Source: Ilyomonas sp965247435
GTDB lineage: Bacteria > Bacteroidota > Bacteroidia > Chitinophagales > Chitinophagaceae
Direction: 5' to 3'
DNA length: 64,000 bases
NCBI GenBank assembly: GCA_965247435.1
Contig: OZ252019.1
Span: 2,728,001-2,792,000, forward strand
The translations under genes and the position numbers were made by a program. A model generated the notes under the pieces. The model searched no databases, was not told the DNA's origin, and saw nothing but the letters and a program-made list of their open reading frames with translations. Numbering within the stretch: the stretch's first letter is position 1; every line of letters starts with the position of its first letter. Below are positions 56,044 through 64,000 of this stretch, piece after piece.

Positions 56044-56475
56044 TTAAATGGTAATCTTCAGGTTTTCCTTTTGTGCAGCGCTGCTCATTACATTGTTTGA
56101 GAAAGTAAGCGTGCTGCCCTGCGTGCTGTAGGTGATTGTGTAATTGATAAGCAGTTTTTCTTTGCTGTTCAATAAATCAGGAATAATCAAGTTACTGATT
56201 AATGCATTTTGAGCACCCGGAAATTTATTAAGTTGCATGCTGCTGAGCGTTTTATCATACATCACAGTTAGCTTACTGCCGGTTACTTTACTGATAGTGA
56301 TATGTACAGAAGCAATCGTACTGTCGTAAGCGGCAGAAGAATAGTTATCGTCCCGGTAAATAGACAGGTTGATGGATTTATTAACCGGCTTTTCTGCAGG
56401 ATACATTTTTGCCAACTCTTTTGCACCGGCTATGAGTGTAAGTATTACCGGGAATATGATGAAGAACTTTTTCAT
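56044..56475 (-). CDS. Small exported hypothetical protein
   Basis: The 143-residue product has a signal peptide (MKKFFIIFPVILTLIAGA) and a beta-rich mature part with alternating polar and hydrophobic residues (NLSIYRDDNYSSAAYDSTI, LLINYTITYSTQGSTLTFS). No Cys after the signal, so not a lipoprotein. Family not recognised. It is the first gene of a probable two-gene unit with the 55998 lipoprotein. Confidence 0.7.
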   Translation of the reverse strand: MKKFFIIFPVILTLIAGAKELAKMYPAEKPVNKSINLSIYRDDNYSSAAYDSTIASVHITISKVTGSKLTVMYDKTLSSMQLNKFPGAQNALISNLIIPDLLNSKEKLLINYTITYSTQGSTLTFSNNVMSSAAQKENLKITI

Positions 56476-56920
56476 AAAATGTTTTTGTGTTTGTGCATAG
56501 AAGTATTACAAACCTGTACCAAGGTGCGGTGCCAAAAGTGCTGGAGCGGGTTAAATGGCAAAAGAGGTTGATCAACCATTGAAAATATTGTATGAATGGT
56601 GACTGCCGGTATAGCACAGCAAAAGCAATAACGATTGTTTGCAAAAAGCAACTGTACCAAAGCGTACAAAAACTGTCTGGTTTTGATACAATTTTGACGA
56701 ATGATACAAGCAGTAATAAAAAAGGAAGAAACTGTTGACTAAACACCTGCAGTTATCCGGTAAGACAATAAGTATTTAGATGGAGGCTGAAGCCATTTTG
56801 CAACAGGTAAGGCTTGAATTATTAATTTTTCTGTAATGCAGCCGTCTGAAAAAAATGTAATAAACCGAAAAACTGCGCTTTGGTAAAAAAGAAAAAGGTC
56901 AACAGTTGTTGACCTTTTAG
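56476..56920. other. Intergenic region between the 56475 gene and tRNA-Arg
   Basis: About 445 bases. It holds the tRNA terminator at 56893-56918 and, presumably, the promoter of the 56475 gene. Reading frames here are short and unconvincing. No repeat was recognised. Confidence 0.4.
56893..56918 (-). terminator. Terminator of tRNA-Arg
   Basis: AAAAGGTCAAC and GTTGACCTTTT (56893-56903 and 56908-56918) form an 11-bp stem starting three bases past the tRNA 3' end, with a T-run on the minus strand. Confidence 0.75.
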
Positions 56921-56994
56921 TGACCGCGTTAGGATTCAAACCTAAAACCTTCTCATCCGTAGTGAGATGCTCTATTCAGTTGAGCTACGCAGCC
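56921..56994 (-). tRNA. tRNA-Arg (anticodon ACG)
   Basis: The 74-base minus-strand sequence folds into a full cloverleaf. The acceptor is GGCTGCG/CGCGGTC with discriminator A, the D arm is GCTC...GAGC, the anticodon stem is TCTCA/TGAGA with loop CTACGGA (anticodon ACG), the variable loop is AGGTT, and the T arm is TTAGG/CCTAA with loop TTTGAAT. CCA is not encoded. A34 would be deaminated to inosine by TadA to read CGU, CGC and CGA. Confidence 0.97.
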
Positions 56995-57125
56995 GTAGTT
57001 TTCGGGCTGCAAATATAGGTTTAAATTATTTTCAACCAAAAGCGAATGCTCTTTAATCCTTATTTTTTACGTTTTACATTCAAATGAAAGTAGCCTATTA
57101 CCACCGACCAACTCCTTCCTACAAC

Positions 57126-57157
57126 AAAAAAGCGGCAGTTGTAGCTGCCGCTTTTTT
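57126..57157 (-). terminator. Terminator after the DUF2382 gene
   Basis: AAAAAAGCGGCAG (57126-57138) pairs perfectly with CTGCCGCTTTTTT (57145-57157). It lies 23 bases after the stop of the 57180-58082 gene. Confidence 0.88.
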
Positions 57158-57179
57158 TATAATATCCTGTTTTTTCCGC

Positions 57180-58082
57180 TTAGTTATTGTCCTTTGTCCA
57201 CGTTGTATCTGTAGCTGAGGAGCCGGATTTGCCGGTTATATCCTCTACGTCAACTTCTGTACTTCTCACTGTATCCCGTACTGTTTCGTTTCGTTCGTTC
57301 ACTTCTTTACCCAGGCTTACTTCTTCTACCACACGTGCCTGTTTAGACACTACCGGCACTTCAGCATGTTCTGTTACTTCTACAGTACCTTCTTTAAAGG
57401 CAGTAAAATCAGCTTCTGTTGCAGGACGGTTTACGGTGTTGCGGTCCACATAAACACGTTCTTTGCGAAGCCGCAGTTCTTCTTCAACCGGACGTTCTAC
57501 TATACGGCTTTTCAAACGCATTCCGCCGGTTTGTACTGTTCTTTTACCTACTTCCAGGTTTTCTTCAATGATAGGTATGGATTTGTTTGCATCCGTAGTG
57601 TCGTTAGTTATATCGTAGTTGCGGCCGGTAGTTGTATAATCCATGTCTGTTGCAGATGTACCGGTTGTTTCGTTAAACATACCTACAGGTGCGGCACCGG
57701 ATGTACCATAACCATATTGATCAGATTTTTCATCCACATCAACAGCACCGTTGTCGTCCAATATATTCGCAGCTTTTTTTGCTTCTTCAGCCGACTGCGC
57801 ATATACTGTTACGATAGAACTTCCGCGGCTGGCTACTTTATTAAACCGGTCTGCATCATCATTGTCGCCAAATAAATTTTTAAAAAATTTAGCTACGCCG
57901 CTTTCATGCTCATCACTGTCCAATTTAAAATCTGTGTTACCGGTACTGCTGGTGCTACCTGTGCTGCTGTTGCTCAGGGAAACATCTACATTAGCGTCTG
58001 TAAAGCCATTACTGATTAGTTGCTGCACAGCATCCTGTGCGTCTGAAGACTTGTCGAACAAGCCTACTACTGTTTGTGTCAT
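57180..58082 (-). CDS. DUF2382/YsnF-like stress protein with GsiB/17M-like N-terminus
   Basis: The 300-residue product has an N-terminal general-stress-17M-like domain (residues 1-120: MTQTVVGLFDKSSDAQDAVQ, SRGSSIVTVYAQSAEEAKKA). A C-terminal DUF2382 domain follows (about 168-285: SIPIIEENLEVGKRTVQTGG, KSRIVERPVEEELRLRKERV, VEVTEHAEVPVVSKQARVVEE). These proteins accumulate in stress or desiccation; no catalytic role is known. The Ser/Thr/Gly linker is low in complexity. The neighbouring 58150 gene, in the same direction, encodes a second DUF2382 protein. Confidence 0.9.
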   Translation of the reverse strand: MTQTVVGLFDKSSDAQDAVQQLISNGFTDANVDVSLSNSSTGSTSSTGNTDFKLDSDEHESGVAKFFKNLFGDNDDADRFNKVASRGSSIVTVYAQSAEEAKKAANILDDNGAVDVDEKSDQYGYGTSGAAPVGMFNETTGTSATDMDYTTTGRNYDITNDTTDANKSIPIIEENLEVGKRTVQTGGMRLKSRIVERPVEEELRLRKERVYVDRNTVNRPATEADFTAFKEGTVEVTEHAEVPVVSKQARVVEEVSLGKEVNERNETVRDTVRSTEVDVEDITGKSGSSATDTTWTKDNN

Positions 58083-58149
58083 AGTGAACCTCCTTTGTTT
58101 TTGTTTTTTGTTTATTGGTTAATTCAATGGAAAATCGTGCCTTTATTTT

Positions 58150-58584
58150 TTACTCTGTTAGTGGCGTATGTGTAACCGATACTTTTTCCTGTCGTAAAGT
58201 AACAGTCTCTGTGCCTGTTGTTTGTAAAACGCGTTTCGTTATGCGTATTTCTTCTGCCAGCACCAATTGTTTAATCATTATTTCTTTCACAACAGGGATA
58301 ACTATTGTATCATCCTCCTGCCGCATTTGCGGGGCATTGTCTATATAAGTGTTGAACGGTGTTCGTTCTATAGCATATTCATCATGCAAAAGCGGGATAT
58401 TCAGCACTTCGTTTATCTCCTCAATTGTCTTTTGTATCACAACTTTGCCGGTTTCAATTGTTACTTTATTCACTGTCAGTTGCTCATCTATAACCGGTAC
58501 TACAATAGTAGTTAAAGACTGCCCGGCGCTGCCTTCCGGTGTATTGAGTAAAGTAGTTTCCACAAAATTTGTTTTATCAGTCAT
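58150..58584 (-). CDS. DUF2382-like protein
   Basis: From the ATG at 58584 (MTDKTNFVETTLLNTPEG) the product has 144 residues. Two DUF2382-type blocks are seen: TIVVPVIDEQLTVNKVTIETG followed by VVIQKTIEEINEVLNIPLLHD, and DTIVIPVVKEIMIKQLVLAEE followed by ITKRVLQTTGTETVTLRQEKV. It lacks the 17M-like N-terminus of its neighbour. The long in-frame extension to 58761 is Cys/His/Asn-rich and unrelated, so it was left out. Probably an operon with the 57180 gene. Confidence 0.85.
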   Translation of the reverse strand: MTDKTNFVETTLLNTPEGSAGQSLTTIVVPVIDEQLTVNKVTIETGKVVIQKTIEEINEVLNIPLLHDEYAIERTPFNTYIDNAPQMRQEDDTIVIPVVKEIMIKQLVLAEEIRITKRVLQTTGTETVTLRQEKVSVTHTPLTE

Positions 58585-58926
58585 ATAGCTAATAGCGTTA
58601 AAAACGTGCCGTCTTATAATCGTATTGATATTGTTTTGGTTATGTATAATATTCTTCGCAGCTATTAAATTCACAGTTGTAGAAACGTTTACCGGATGGC
58701 AGTTAAAACCCTGCATGGCATACCGTTTAAGCGCTGATGTTTTATAAATATTACAACACAAAACAGCCGCATTTTTGCAACATATTATCTTATTGTTATG
58801 TATTCAAAAAACAAATAAAGAAATGAGTTTTTACAAAAAATGGAGAGATATTAAACAAGGGTGTGTAGAAGCAAAGTAATTGTCAGCGGCCTGTATGTTA
58901 ATTGCTCTTTAGGTGCAATAAAGCTA

Positions 58927-59919
58927 TTAAAATAACTTCCTGCTCCGGTAAACAGTTGGCAAACAACCGGCGTAGACTTTAAATGCTTTAGAAAAATGAT
59001 GCGCATACTCGTAGCCAAGCAGCGCCGCTACTTCATCTACCGTACAGGCAGTATTGTGCAATACGTTAGCGGCGTATTGCATCCGCAGTTTTCTGATATA
59101 ACCAAATACCGTTTCACCAAAGCAGCTTTTAAAGCCTTTCTTCTACTTAAATTCATTCAGGCAACTTGTCCGGCTCAATTGTGCAAGGCTTAAGTCTGCT
59201 AAAAAATGAGTATCTAAGTAGGCTTTCAGCACATGTAATTTTTGCAGATCAGCAGTTGAAAATAAAGGCTTTTCTTTTTTTTCATCGTTACTTAACTGCT
59301 CTATCTGCAAGGCAATTAGTTCAAGGATTTTCGAATGAAGCAATAACTTCTTCATAGGTGCGGGTACCGTATCTATTTGGATGCTTTTTATCAACTGATG
59401 CATCTGCGGCGTGGTTATTAAGGGTTGCTCGGCTGCAGCAAAAGGTAGTTCTTTTTCTATTTTATTAATCAAAGTATCGCTCCAACGGTTATTGCCTTCG
59501 ATACATTGCACAAAAAATTGTTTATCCACCGTTAATGAAAGAGCAGATAACTGCTGGTTGGCAGCTATGGAATGGGTATTTCCATTATTCTCGGTAAGGT
59601 AAACAAGGTTGTGTACGCCGGGCTGCATATCCAGCGGGTGAATGCCGGTAAAAGAAGTAAACATGCTTCCCTGCAACTGAAAAGAAATATGCATTGCTCC
59701 ATTCGGTGGCTGCTCTTCCAGCAGCAGTATTCCGTTGCCCGGTATTTGCCAGTTTAATTCCAATGCCTGTATGCCAGGCATTATATGCGCGCGCAAGCCT
59801 GCTTTTCCTAATTGCTTATGCTGTGTACTATCCTTATTGTGTAACGGGGTGCTGCATGGCTGCACAGACTGGTTATAAACATGTTCAGCAAATTCTGCAC
59901 TGTTTAATTTAAACACCAT
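58927..59919 (-). pseudogene. AraC-family transcriptional regulator interrupted by an amber codon
   Basis: From the ATG at 59919 the frame reads 258 codons to TAG at 59143-59145. It continues in the same frame for 71 more sense codons to TAA at 58927, with strong AraC signature: KKGFKSCFGETVFGYIRKLR, YAANVLHNTACTVDEVAALLG, YEYAHHFSKAFKVYAGCLPT and YRSRKLF. The TAG stands in LNEFK-stop-KKGFK, where the family normally has Leu, so TTG to TAG is the simplest change. It cuts the first helix-turn-helix of the DNA-binding domain. Without readthrough the protein would lack DNA binding. The full length (330 residues with the amber) is normal for this type of sensor-AraC regulator. The predicted N-terminal part is beta-rich and ligand-binding. 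Confidence 0.88.
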
Positions 59920-60436
59920 ATTCCGTTTTTAGTGGTAGTGAAAATACTTTCCACTAATAATTTTGTGCTTTAAAAATATATCATTTTTCTGTTCTATCCT
60001 TTTTTGCCATTTAAAAACTACCTGATGAATTTTCATAAACCCTTTGCATAAAAAAGTTTTTAAAATTGCCGGCATTACTTTATCAGCCATCGTTGCAGCG
60101 GTACCGGTGACGTTCTTATTTGTTTTTTTTAAATGCGCAAGCGATAAACAAATAATACACCTTCAACCGCAAAATAATTGCAGTGATAAATTACAGGGCT
60201 GCTATTGCTAACAGCCGGCATATCGCCGCTACCAAAGGGTTGCAACAACTGTCAGGGCAATATTTTTAGCGGCAACATATTAATGGATAACGGGATAATA
60301 GCCAGGTTAAGCAGCAGCAACCTCACCCATGGCAGAAGTGGTTTGCCGGCAGCAGCATATAGTTAGGCTACAGCTAAACTCAAAGCTGTGCCCGTTTATA
60401 CACAAGACACAAAAGCATAGTGTTCTATTACAAAAA
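59920..60436. other. Intergenic region with a possible degenerate gene start
   Basis: About 515 bases between the AraC pseudogene and the Gfo/Idh/MocA gene. A 55-codon frame from TTG at 60044 to TAA at 60211 begins with HKKVFKIAGITLSAIVA, like the hydrophobic starts of AsmA-type envelope proteins, and ends after a Cys-rich piece. No initiation site is visible, so it may be a remnant or chance. Nothing else is recognised. Confidence 0.35.
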
Positions 60437-61555
60437 TTAATCTTTCAACAGCACCGCTTTGCCGGTTTTTGCAGACGTTCGTGCTGCTTCGAGAATGCGC
60501 ACTACCATTACATTTACAGGCAATGAATACACGCCCTTTTCGGGCAACATAATTCTATGTCTTAACACATCTGCGAGGTAAGAAAACGGATCGTCATATA
60601 CCGGCACATCTGTAAGCGATATATTTCTGGCCTGTTCTGCTGTGTCGCCCTTCAGCCGTTGCCGCAGCCTTGTTTTATCAATTGTTACTACATAGCCTTT
60701 GTCGCCATATACTTCCATATCTTTTCTGCTGAAAGGCCAGTTCCACGATGCCTGGATAATGCATTGCGCTGTTGGATACGTTACTACAATGGTTGCCTCA
60801 TCTTCTACTTTTGGATAAATGGCGGGTTTAAAATGCTGGGTTACCGCAGTTACCGATAATGGTTGTTCACCTTTCATTAAATAGGTCATCAGGTTGGCGC
60901 CATAACAGCCGAAGTCAACCAATGCACCGCCGCCATTTTGTACAGGATCGGTTAACCAGTTAAAAAACTCATTACTTACACCAATTTCTTTCGGGCCTTC
61001 ATGGCCATCATGCACTACTACTTTCCGTATTATTCCCAATGCATTGCTGTCGTTGGCAAGCTGGTAGGTCTTTACCGTTGTCGGGTACCAGGAGGTTTCA
61101 AAATTAGTAAGCAGTTGAATGTTATACTTTTTTGCCAGCGCTTCCATGGCCAGTGCATCTTTTACAGTAGTGGCAAGCGGCTTTTCTACCATTACATGTA
61201 TCCCACGCGGCGCACAGGCTTCTACCACGCTCCGGTGGTTTAATATAGACCCAAATGCAGACACCGCTTCAGGTTTTACTTTATCGAGCATCTCATTAAG
61301 ATTGGTATAAATAAGTGCGGTTTCCAGGTTATTGCGTTTTGCATACTTTAACGCCAGCGCTTTGTCCGGTTCGTAAATGCCAACCAGCGTTACATCTGGT
61401 TTTTTTCTTCCCAATATCCAGTTTACATGGTCGTGCGTAAGCCCTGCAATAGCCAATCGCAGAGGTGCAGCATTGTTTTGGGCATTTATTAAACTAGTAT
61501 TAACAATACAAAGTAGAAAAGTGAATAATAAACAGCGAAGGCGGTTTGGCAGCAT
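60437..61555 (-). CDS. Exported Gfo/Idh/MocA-family oxidoreductase
   Basis: The 372-residue product has a signal peptide (about 1-26, ending LINAQ). A Rossmann NAD(P)-binding domain (LRLAIAGLTHDHVNWILG, GIYEPDKALALKYA) and a C-terminal substrate domain follow. The family EKP motif is present in VMVEKPLATTV, and GGGALVDFGCYGANLMTYLM follows the usual GGG-x(3)-D-x-G-x-H/Y pattern. Export suggests it acts on sugar derivatives in the periplasm. It is divergent from the SDR gene. Confidence 0.92.
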   Translation of the reverse strand: MLPNRLRCLLFTFLLCIVNTSLINAQNNAAPLRLAIAGLTHDHVNWILGRKKPDVTLVGIYEPDKALALKYAKRNNLETALIYTNLNEMLDKVKPEAVSAFGSILNHRSVVEACAPRGIHVMVEKPLATTVKDALAMEALAKKYNIQLLTNFETSWYPTTVKTYQLANDSNALGIIRKVVVHDGHEGPKEIGVSNEFFNWLTDPVQNGGGALVDFGCYGANLMTYLMKGEQPLSVTAVTQHFKPAIYPKVEDEATIVVTYPTAQCIIQASWNWPFSRKDMEVYGDKGYVVTIDKTRLRQRLKGDTAEQARNISLTDVPVYDDPFSYLADVLRHRIMLPEKGVYSLPVNVMVVRILEAARTSAKTGKAVLLKD

Positions 61556-61691
61556 CTTGCAAAAATTATGGTGTTATAAAATGGTAAGATACGGGTAATA
61601 AGCTTTTCCTGCTTACGCATTATAAAAAGAAATAGTTACACCTGCTGTACTGGCATAATTATAGATTTTCTATTATAAAAAATAACAAATT

Positions 61692-62495
61692 ATGGAAACC
61701 AACGGAAAATATGCTCTGATAACCGGCGCAACAAGCGGTATCGGGTACGAGCTGGCAAAGCTTTTTGCACAGGATGGCTACAACCTGGTAATTGTAGCAA
61801 GAGGCGAAGACGGCAGCCTGGAAAAAACGGCCGCAGAATTAAAAAACCAGTATGGTATAGCAGTAATACCAATGGCCAAAGACCTTTTTAAAAGAGAGAG
61901 CGCCTTTGAAGTATATGATGAAGTAAAGGCGAAAGGTATTGAAATAGATACCCTGGTAAATGATGCAGGACAAGGACAGTATGGCTTATTTGCGGAAACC
62001 GATATTGAACGGGAATTGGACATTGTTCAGTTAAACATCGGTAGCCTGATAACACTGACCAAAAAGTTTTTGCAGGATATGGTGGCGCGCGGCGAAGGCA
62101 GAATTTTAAACCTTTCCTCTGTGGCCAGTAAGATACCGGGCCCCTGGCAGTCGGTATATCACGGTACCAAAGCTTTTGTGCAATCTTTTACCGAAGCCAT
62201 CCGCAGTGAAAACAAAGACAATGGCATTGTAATTACAGCATTGCTGCCTGGCGCTACCGATACCGATTTCTTTAGTAAAGCGGAGATGCAGTCTTCAAAA
62301 GAAGTGCAGGATAAAAGTAAAATGTCTGACCCTGCAGATGTAGCCAAAGATGGCTATAATGCCCTGATGAGCAATGACGACAAGGTGATTTCCGGCTTTA
62401 AGAATAAAATGCAGGTAGCAATGGCGAACATGTCAACCGACAGCATGGCGGCGGATAATACAAAAAATATGCAGAAGCCTGTTGATCAGAATTAA
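61692..62495 (+). CDS. Short-chain dehydrogenase/reductase
   Basis: The 267-residue classical SDR has the cofactor motif TGATSGIG (about residue 11), the structural NDAGQG motif (variant of NNAG), catalytic Ser in LNLSSVASK and Tyr-Lys in VYHGTKAFV, and PGATDTDF after the active site. The C-terminal 40 residues are low in complexity with many Met, Ala, Ser and Asp. Substrate unknown. Two terminator-like hairpins follow. Confidence 0.93.
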   Translation: METNGKYALITGATSGIGYELAKLFAQDGYNLVIVARGEDGSLEKTAAELKNQYGIAVIPMAKDLFKRESAFEVYDEVKAKGIEIDTLVNDAGQGQYGLFAETDIERELDIVQLNIGSLITLTKKFLQDMVARGEGRILNLSSVASKIPGPWQSVYHGTKAFVQSFTEAIRSENKDNGIVITALLPGATDTDFFSKAEMQSSKEVQDKSKMSDPADVAKDGYNALMSNDDKVISGFKNKMQVAMANMSTDSMAADNTKNMQKPVDQN

Positions 62496-62513
62496 CGTTT
62501 CCACTTTACTTGC

Positions 62514-62551
62514 AAAAATCCTCCATTTCGTAAAAAGTGCGGGATTTTTTA
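62514..62551 (+). terminator. Terminator after the SDR gene
   Basis: AAAAATCC and GGATTTTT form a short stem with a T6 run, about 20 bases after the SDR stop. Confidence 0.6.
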
Positions 62552-62554
62552 TTA

Positions 62555-62587
62555 AACGCTGACAGGGTTTAGAACCCTGTCAGCGTT
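62555..62587. terminator. Long perfect palindrome, possible bidirectional terminator
   Basis: AACGCTGACAGGGTT (62555-62569) and AACCCTGTCAGCGTT (62573-62587) are perfectly complementary with loop TAG. It is just before the stop of the convergent 62602 gene. A second terminator-like hairpin at 62514 precedes it. Confidence 0.7.
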
Positions 62588-62601
62588 ATTATTAGCTCAT
62601 C

Positions 62602-63012
62602 TTATCCTTTCCTGCCTTTCTTCCGGCCACTATTTATTTCATTCATAATTTCTGCTTCCGTTTTCAGATGCGCATCATCCGGTTTGCGCTTTATATAAAT
62701 GGTAATGTTTTTCAGCAGTTGCTTATTACTTCTAAGTACAGCCGTTACAACTACCGAGTCTTTATTGTATCCCGCATCAAGAATCAGGTTATTGCCATCC
62801 CATTTACCGCCGCTCGAAGAAAACTGGATTTCTTTGTCGGTAAGCGGCAGCCAGCGGCCATTGCTTAACTTGCCATCTACATTAATATAATTATACACCA
62901 CTTTCTTTAAACTATCGGTATAGAGATGAAAATAAATACTGTCCACGTGTTGCGCACTCGTATATAAACTGCCACCGCAGCACAATAGCAGGAGTAAAAA
63001 GACTGGCTTCAT
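62602..63012 (-). CDS. Exported hypothetical protein
   Basis: The ATG at 63012 starts a signal peptide (MKPVFLLLLLCCGGSLYTSAQ). The 136-residue product has a beta-rich mature part (VVYNYINVDGKLSNGRWLP, LILDAGYNKDSVVVTAVL) and a basic C-terminal tail ending in KKGRKG. An upstream in-frame start at 63192 overlaps the end of the cytochrome gene and adds 60 unrelated residues. Family not recognised. Confidence 0.78.
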   Translation of the reverse strand: MKPVFLLLLLCCGGSLYTSAQHVDSIYFHLYTDSLKKVVYNYINVDGKLSNGRWLPLTDKEIQFSSSGGKWDGNNLILDAGYNKDSVVVTAVLRSNKQLLKNITIYIKRKPDDAHLKTEAEIMNEINSGRKKGRKG

Positions 63013-63170
63013 AAAAGTATTTAGGCTTTGATAGTGTAACCCTGCGGAAGTTACATAAACAACAAGGGTATATAATAAATTAAAAAGGCGACTGCTTCCG
63101 TATGCAGCCATAATGAAGATTGACCGAAAAAAGTAAAACGAAAAAAATCCGCTGGCGCTATTCAAGTACT

Positions 63171-64000
63171 TTATTTCCACTTCATCAGCCATGCTTTGGT
63201 TTGTTCCGGGTAAATGGCAATGCGGTGCGACCGCACATAATCCGGCGTCATTTCCTGCTTGCCGGATAGTTGCAATACAATTTTCTTAGAAGCTAAAACC
63301 GGCATGTGGCAGGTAATACAATTGCTTGTAAACGCCTGTTGTGCTGCTGCAGGTATTGTAAAAGAAGTATGCTTTACACTGCTGTGGCAGGTGGCACACC
63401 TAACCGAAAAAAGCGCGGTATTACTGGATTCGTTTACATGTGTGTTGTGGCAGGACGAGCAATTCATCCCGGACATTGTAAAACATTTACTCGCAGTAAG
63501 TAAGCCAAACTGGTTACCATGCACATCCAGCATCGAAACAGAATCTTTGTTATAATTAGGTAGAGAATAATCAGCCAGTTGAGCACTCGTTTGAAAGGAG
63601 AAAGCCGGCTGTACCGCTTGTCTTGCACCGGAGTGGCAGAGCGCACAGGCATCCAGTTGTTGCTGCCGTGATAAGTTTTTTATTTTAGTAATAAACATTG
63701 CAGCCGTATCAGCCGGGTGTTCTTTATAGTAGGCTACATGTTTAGCTGCCGGCCCGTGGCAGCGCTCACAGGTAACGCCATATAGTATTTGTGTAGAGTT
63801 GAAGGTTGTCTTGTTATCCGCATCCAAAACAGCATTGGCAAAAGTGCCGTGGCATTCTATGCAACGCGCCGGTATTTGCCGGTTGAATTGAATAAAGTTG
63901 ACCGGAAATCCGGGACTGTTGCACCACGCATTATACGGCGTGTAATACGATACCGGCAACTGGTATAAACTGTTATTGCTCCAGTATAAATACGTTTGTC
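63171..64000 (-). CDS. Multiheme cytochrome c, C-terminal part (cut by window edge)
   Basis: The frame is open from the window edge at 64000 to the stop at 63171 (about 276 residues visible). A TTG at 63959 is not a convincing start because coding-like sequence continues upstream in frame. Six CxxCH heme motifs are visible: CIECH, CERCH, CALCH, CSSCH, CATCH and CITCH. The SSCHNTHVNES and VRCATCH spacing resembles cytochromes of the NapC/NrfB or doubled-CXXCH class. Heme ligation would be periplasmic or extracellular. The start and any signal peptide lie outside the window. Confidence 0.9.
   Translation of the reverse strand, partial: QTYLYWSNNSLYQLPVSYYTPYNAWCNSPGFPVNFIQFNRQIPARCIECHGTFANAVLDADNKTTFNSTQILYGVTCERCHGPAAKHVAYYKEHPADTAAMFITKIKNLSRQQQLDACALCHSGARQAVQPAFSFQTSAQLADYSLPNYNKDSVSMLDVHGNQFGLLTASKCFTMSGMNCSSCHNTHVNESSNTALFSVRCATCHSSVKHTSFTIPAAAQQAFTSNCITCHMPVLASKKIVLQLSGKQEMTPDYVRSHRIAIYPEQTKAWLMKWK

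Noticed and set aside
34854..59145. Global reassignment of TAG as a sense codon
   Set aside because: Several intact genes here end with TAG at the expected family length (der, the LamG lipoprotein), so TAG works as a stop; only local suppression or mutation remains possible.
60044..60211. 55-codon frame as a real gene
   Set aside because: It needs a TTG start, has no clear initiation signal and ends soon after the hydrophobic segment; kept only as a possible remnant in the intergenic entry.

Overview
The window looks like a chromosomal segment of a Bacteroidota bacterium, most likely of the Chitinophagaceae/Sphingobacteriia type. The evidence is type IX secretion (T9SS) hallmarks (a PorE-like OmpA/TPR/PD40 protein, a large C25 sortase-like peptidase and several C-terminal sorting domains), many short lipoproteins and signal-peptide proteins, DUF4293, delta-60 repeats, TAnnTTTG promoter elements close to start codons, and little Shine-Dalgarno sequence. 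GC content is moderate and coding is unevenly spread, with AT-rich gaps. Domain and family calls come from reading the translated sequence; no database search was run.

Layout. 1-8 kb: the end of a PAS histidine kinase, a repeat-containing lipoprotein, a complete IS1182-type insertion sequence (about 3344-5130), a LamG lipoprotein, then a gene-poor stretch with three related inverted-repeat modules (6946-7580). 8-21 kb: a GAF/DHp protein without an ATPase domain, der, a BNR/Ycf48-like exported protein, a 1621-residue C25 peptidase with a T9SS tail, CsbD, DUF72, a dicarboxylate symporter and an Uup-like ABC-F ATPase. 21-34 kb: small hypotheticals, a PhoR/PhoB-like two-component pair, an exported protein with a possible His/Cys peptidase dyad, two aldo-keto reductases, a methyltransferase-like membrane protein, and TMEM175, SemiSWEET and MscS transport proteins. 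34-40 kb: a delta-60 repeat gene broken by an in-frame amber codon, with an IS5-type element (36021-37477, 6-bp target duplication) just upstream, then a TPR protein coupled to a 65-residue protein. 40-50.7 kb: a MoxR/transglutaminase/DUF58 operon, a divergent methyltransferase, mtaB, DUF4293, a minimal T9SS-tail protein and ffh. 50.7-64 kb: a FUSC membrane protein, the PorE-like protein, small exported proteins, tRNA-Arg(ACG), two DUF2382 stress proteins, an AraC regulator broken by an in-frame amber codon, an exported Gfo/Idh/MocA oxidoreductase, an SDR and the end of a multiheme cytochrome c.

Functional themes are envelope biology and secretion (PorE-like, C25 peptidase, sorting-domain clients, MoxR/TgpA/DUF58, FUSC, MscS), housekeeping translation and ribosome functions (Der, Ffh, MtaB, Uup, tRNA-Arg) and stress (CsbD, DUF2382). 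Genome decay is visible: two genes with a single in-frame TAG, an orphan sorting-domain fragment and two insertion sequences. No CRISPR array, prophage or clearly novel defence system was seen. The points most worth a second look are the inverted-repeat modules, the paired amber interruptions, the possible new clan CD-like peptidase, and the promoter elements that abut start codons.
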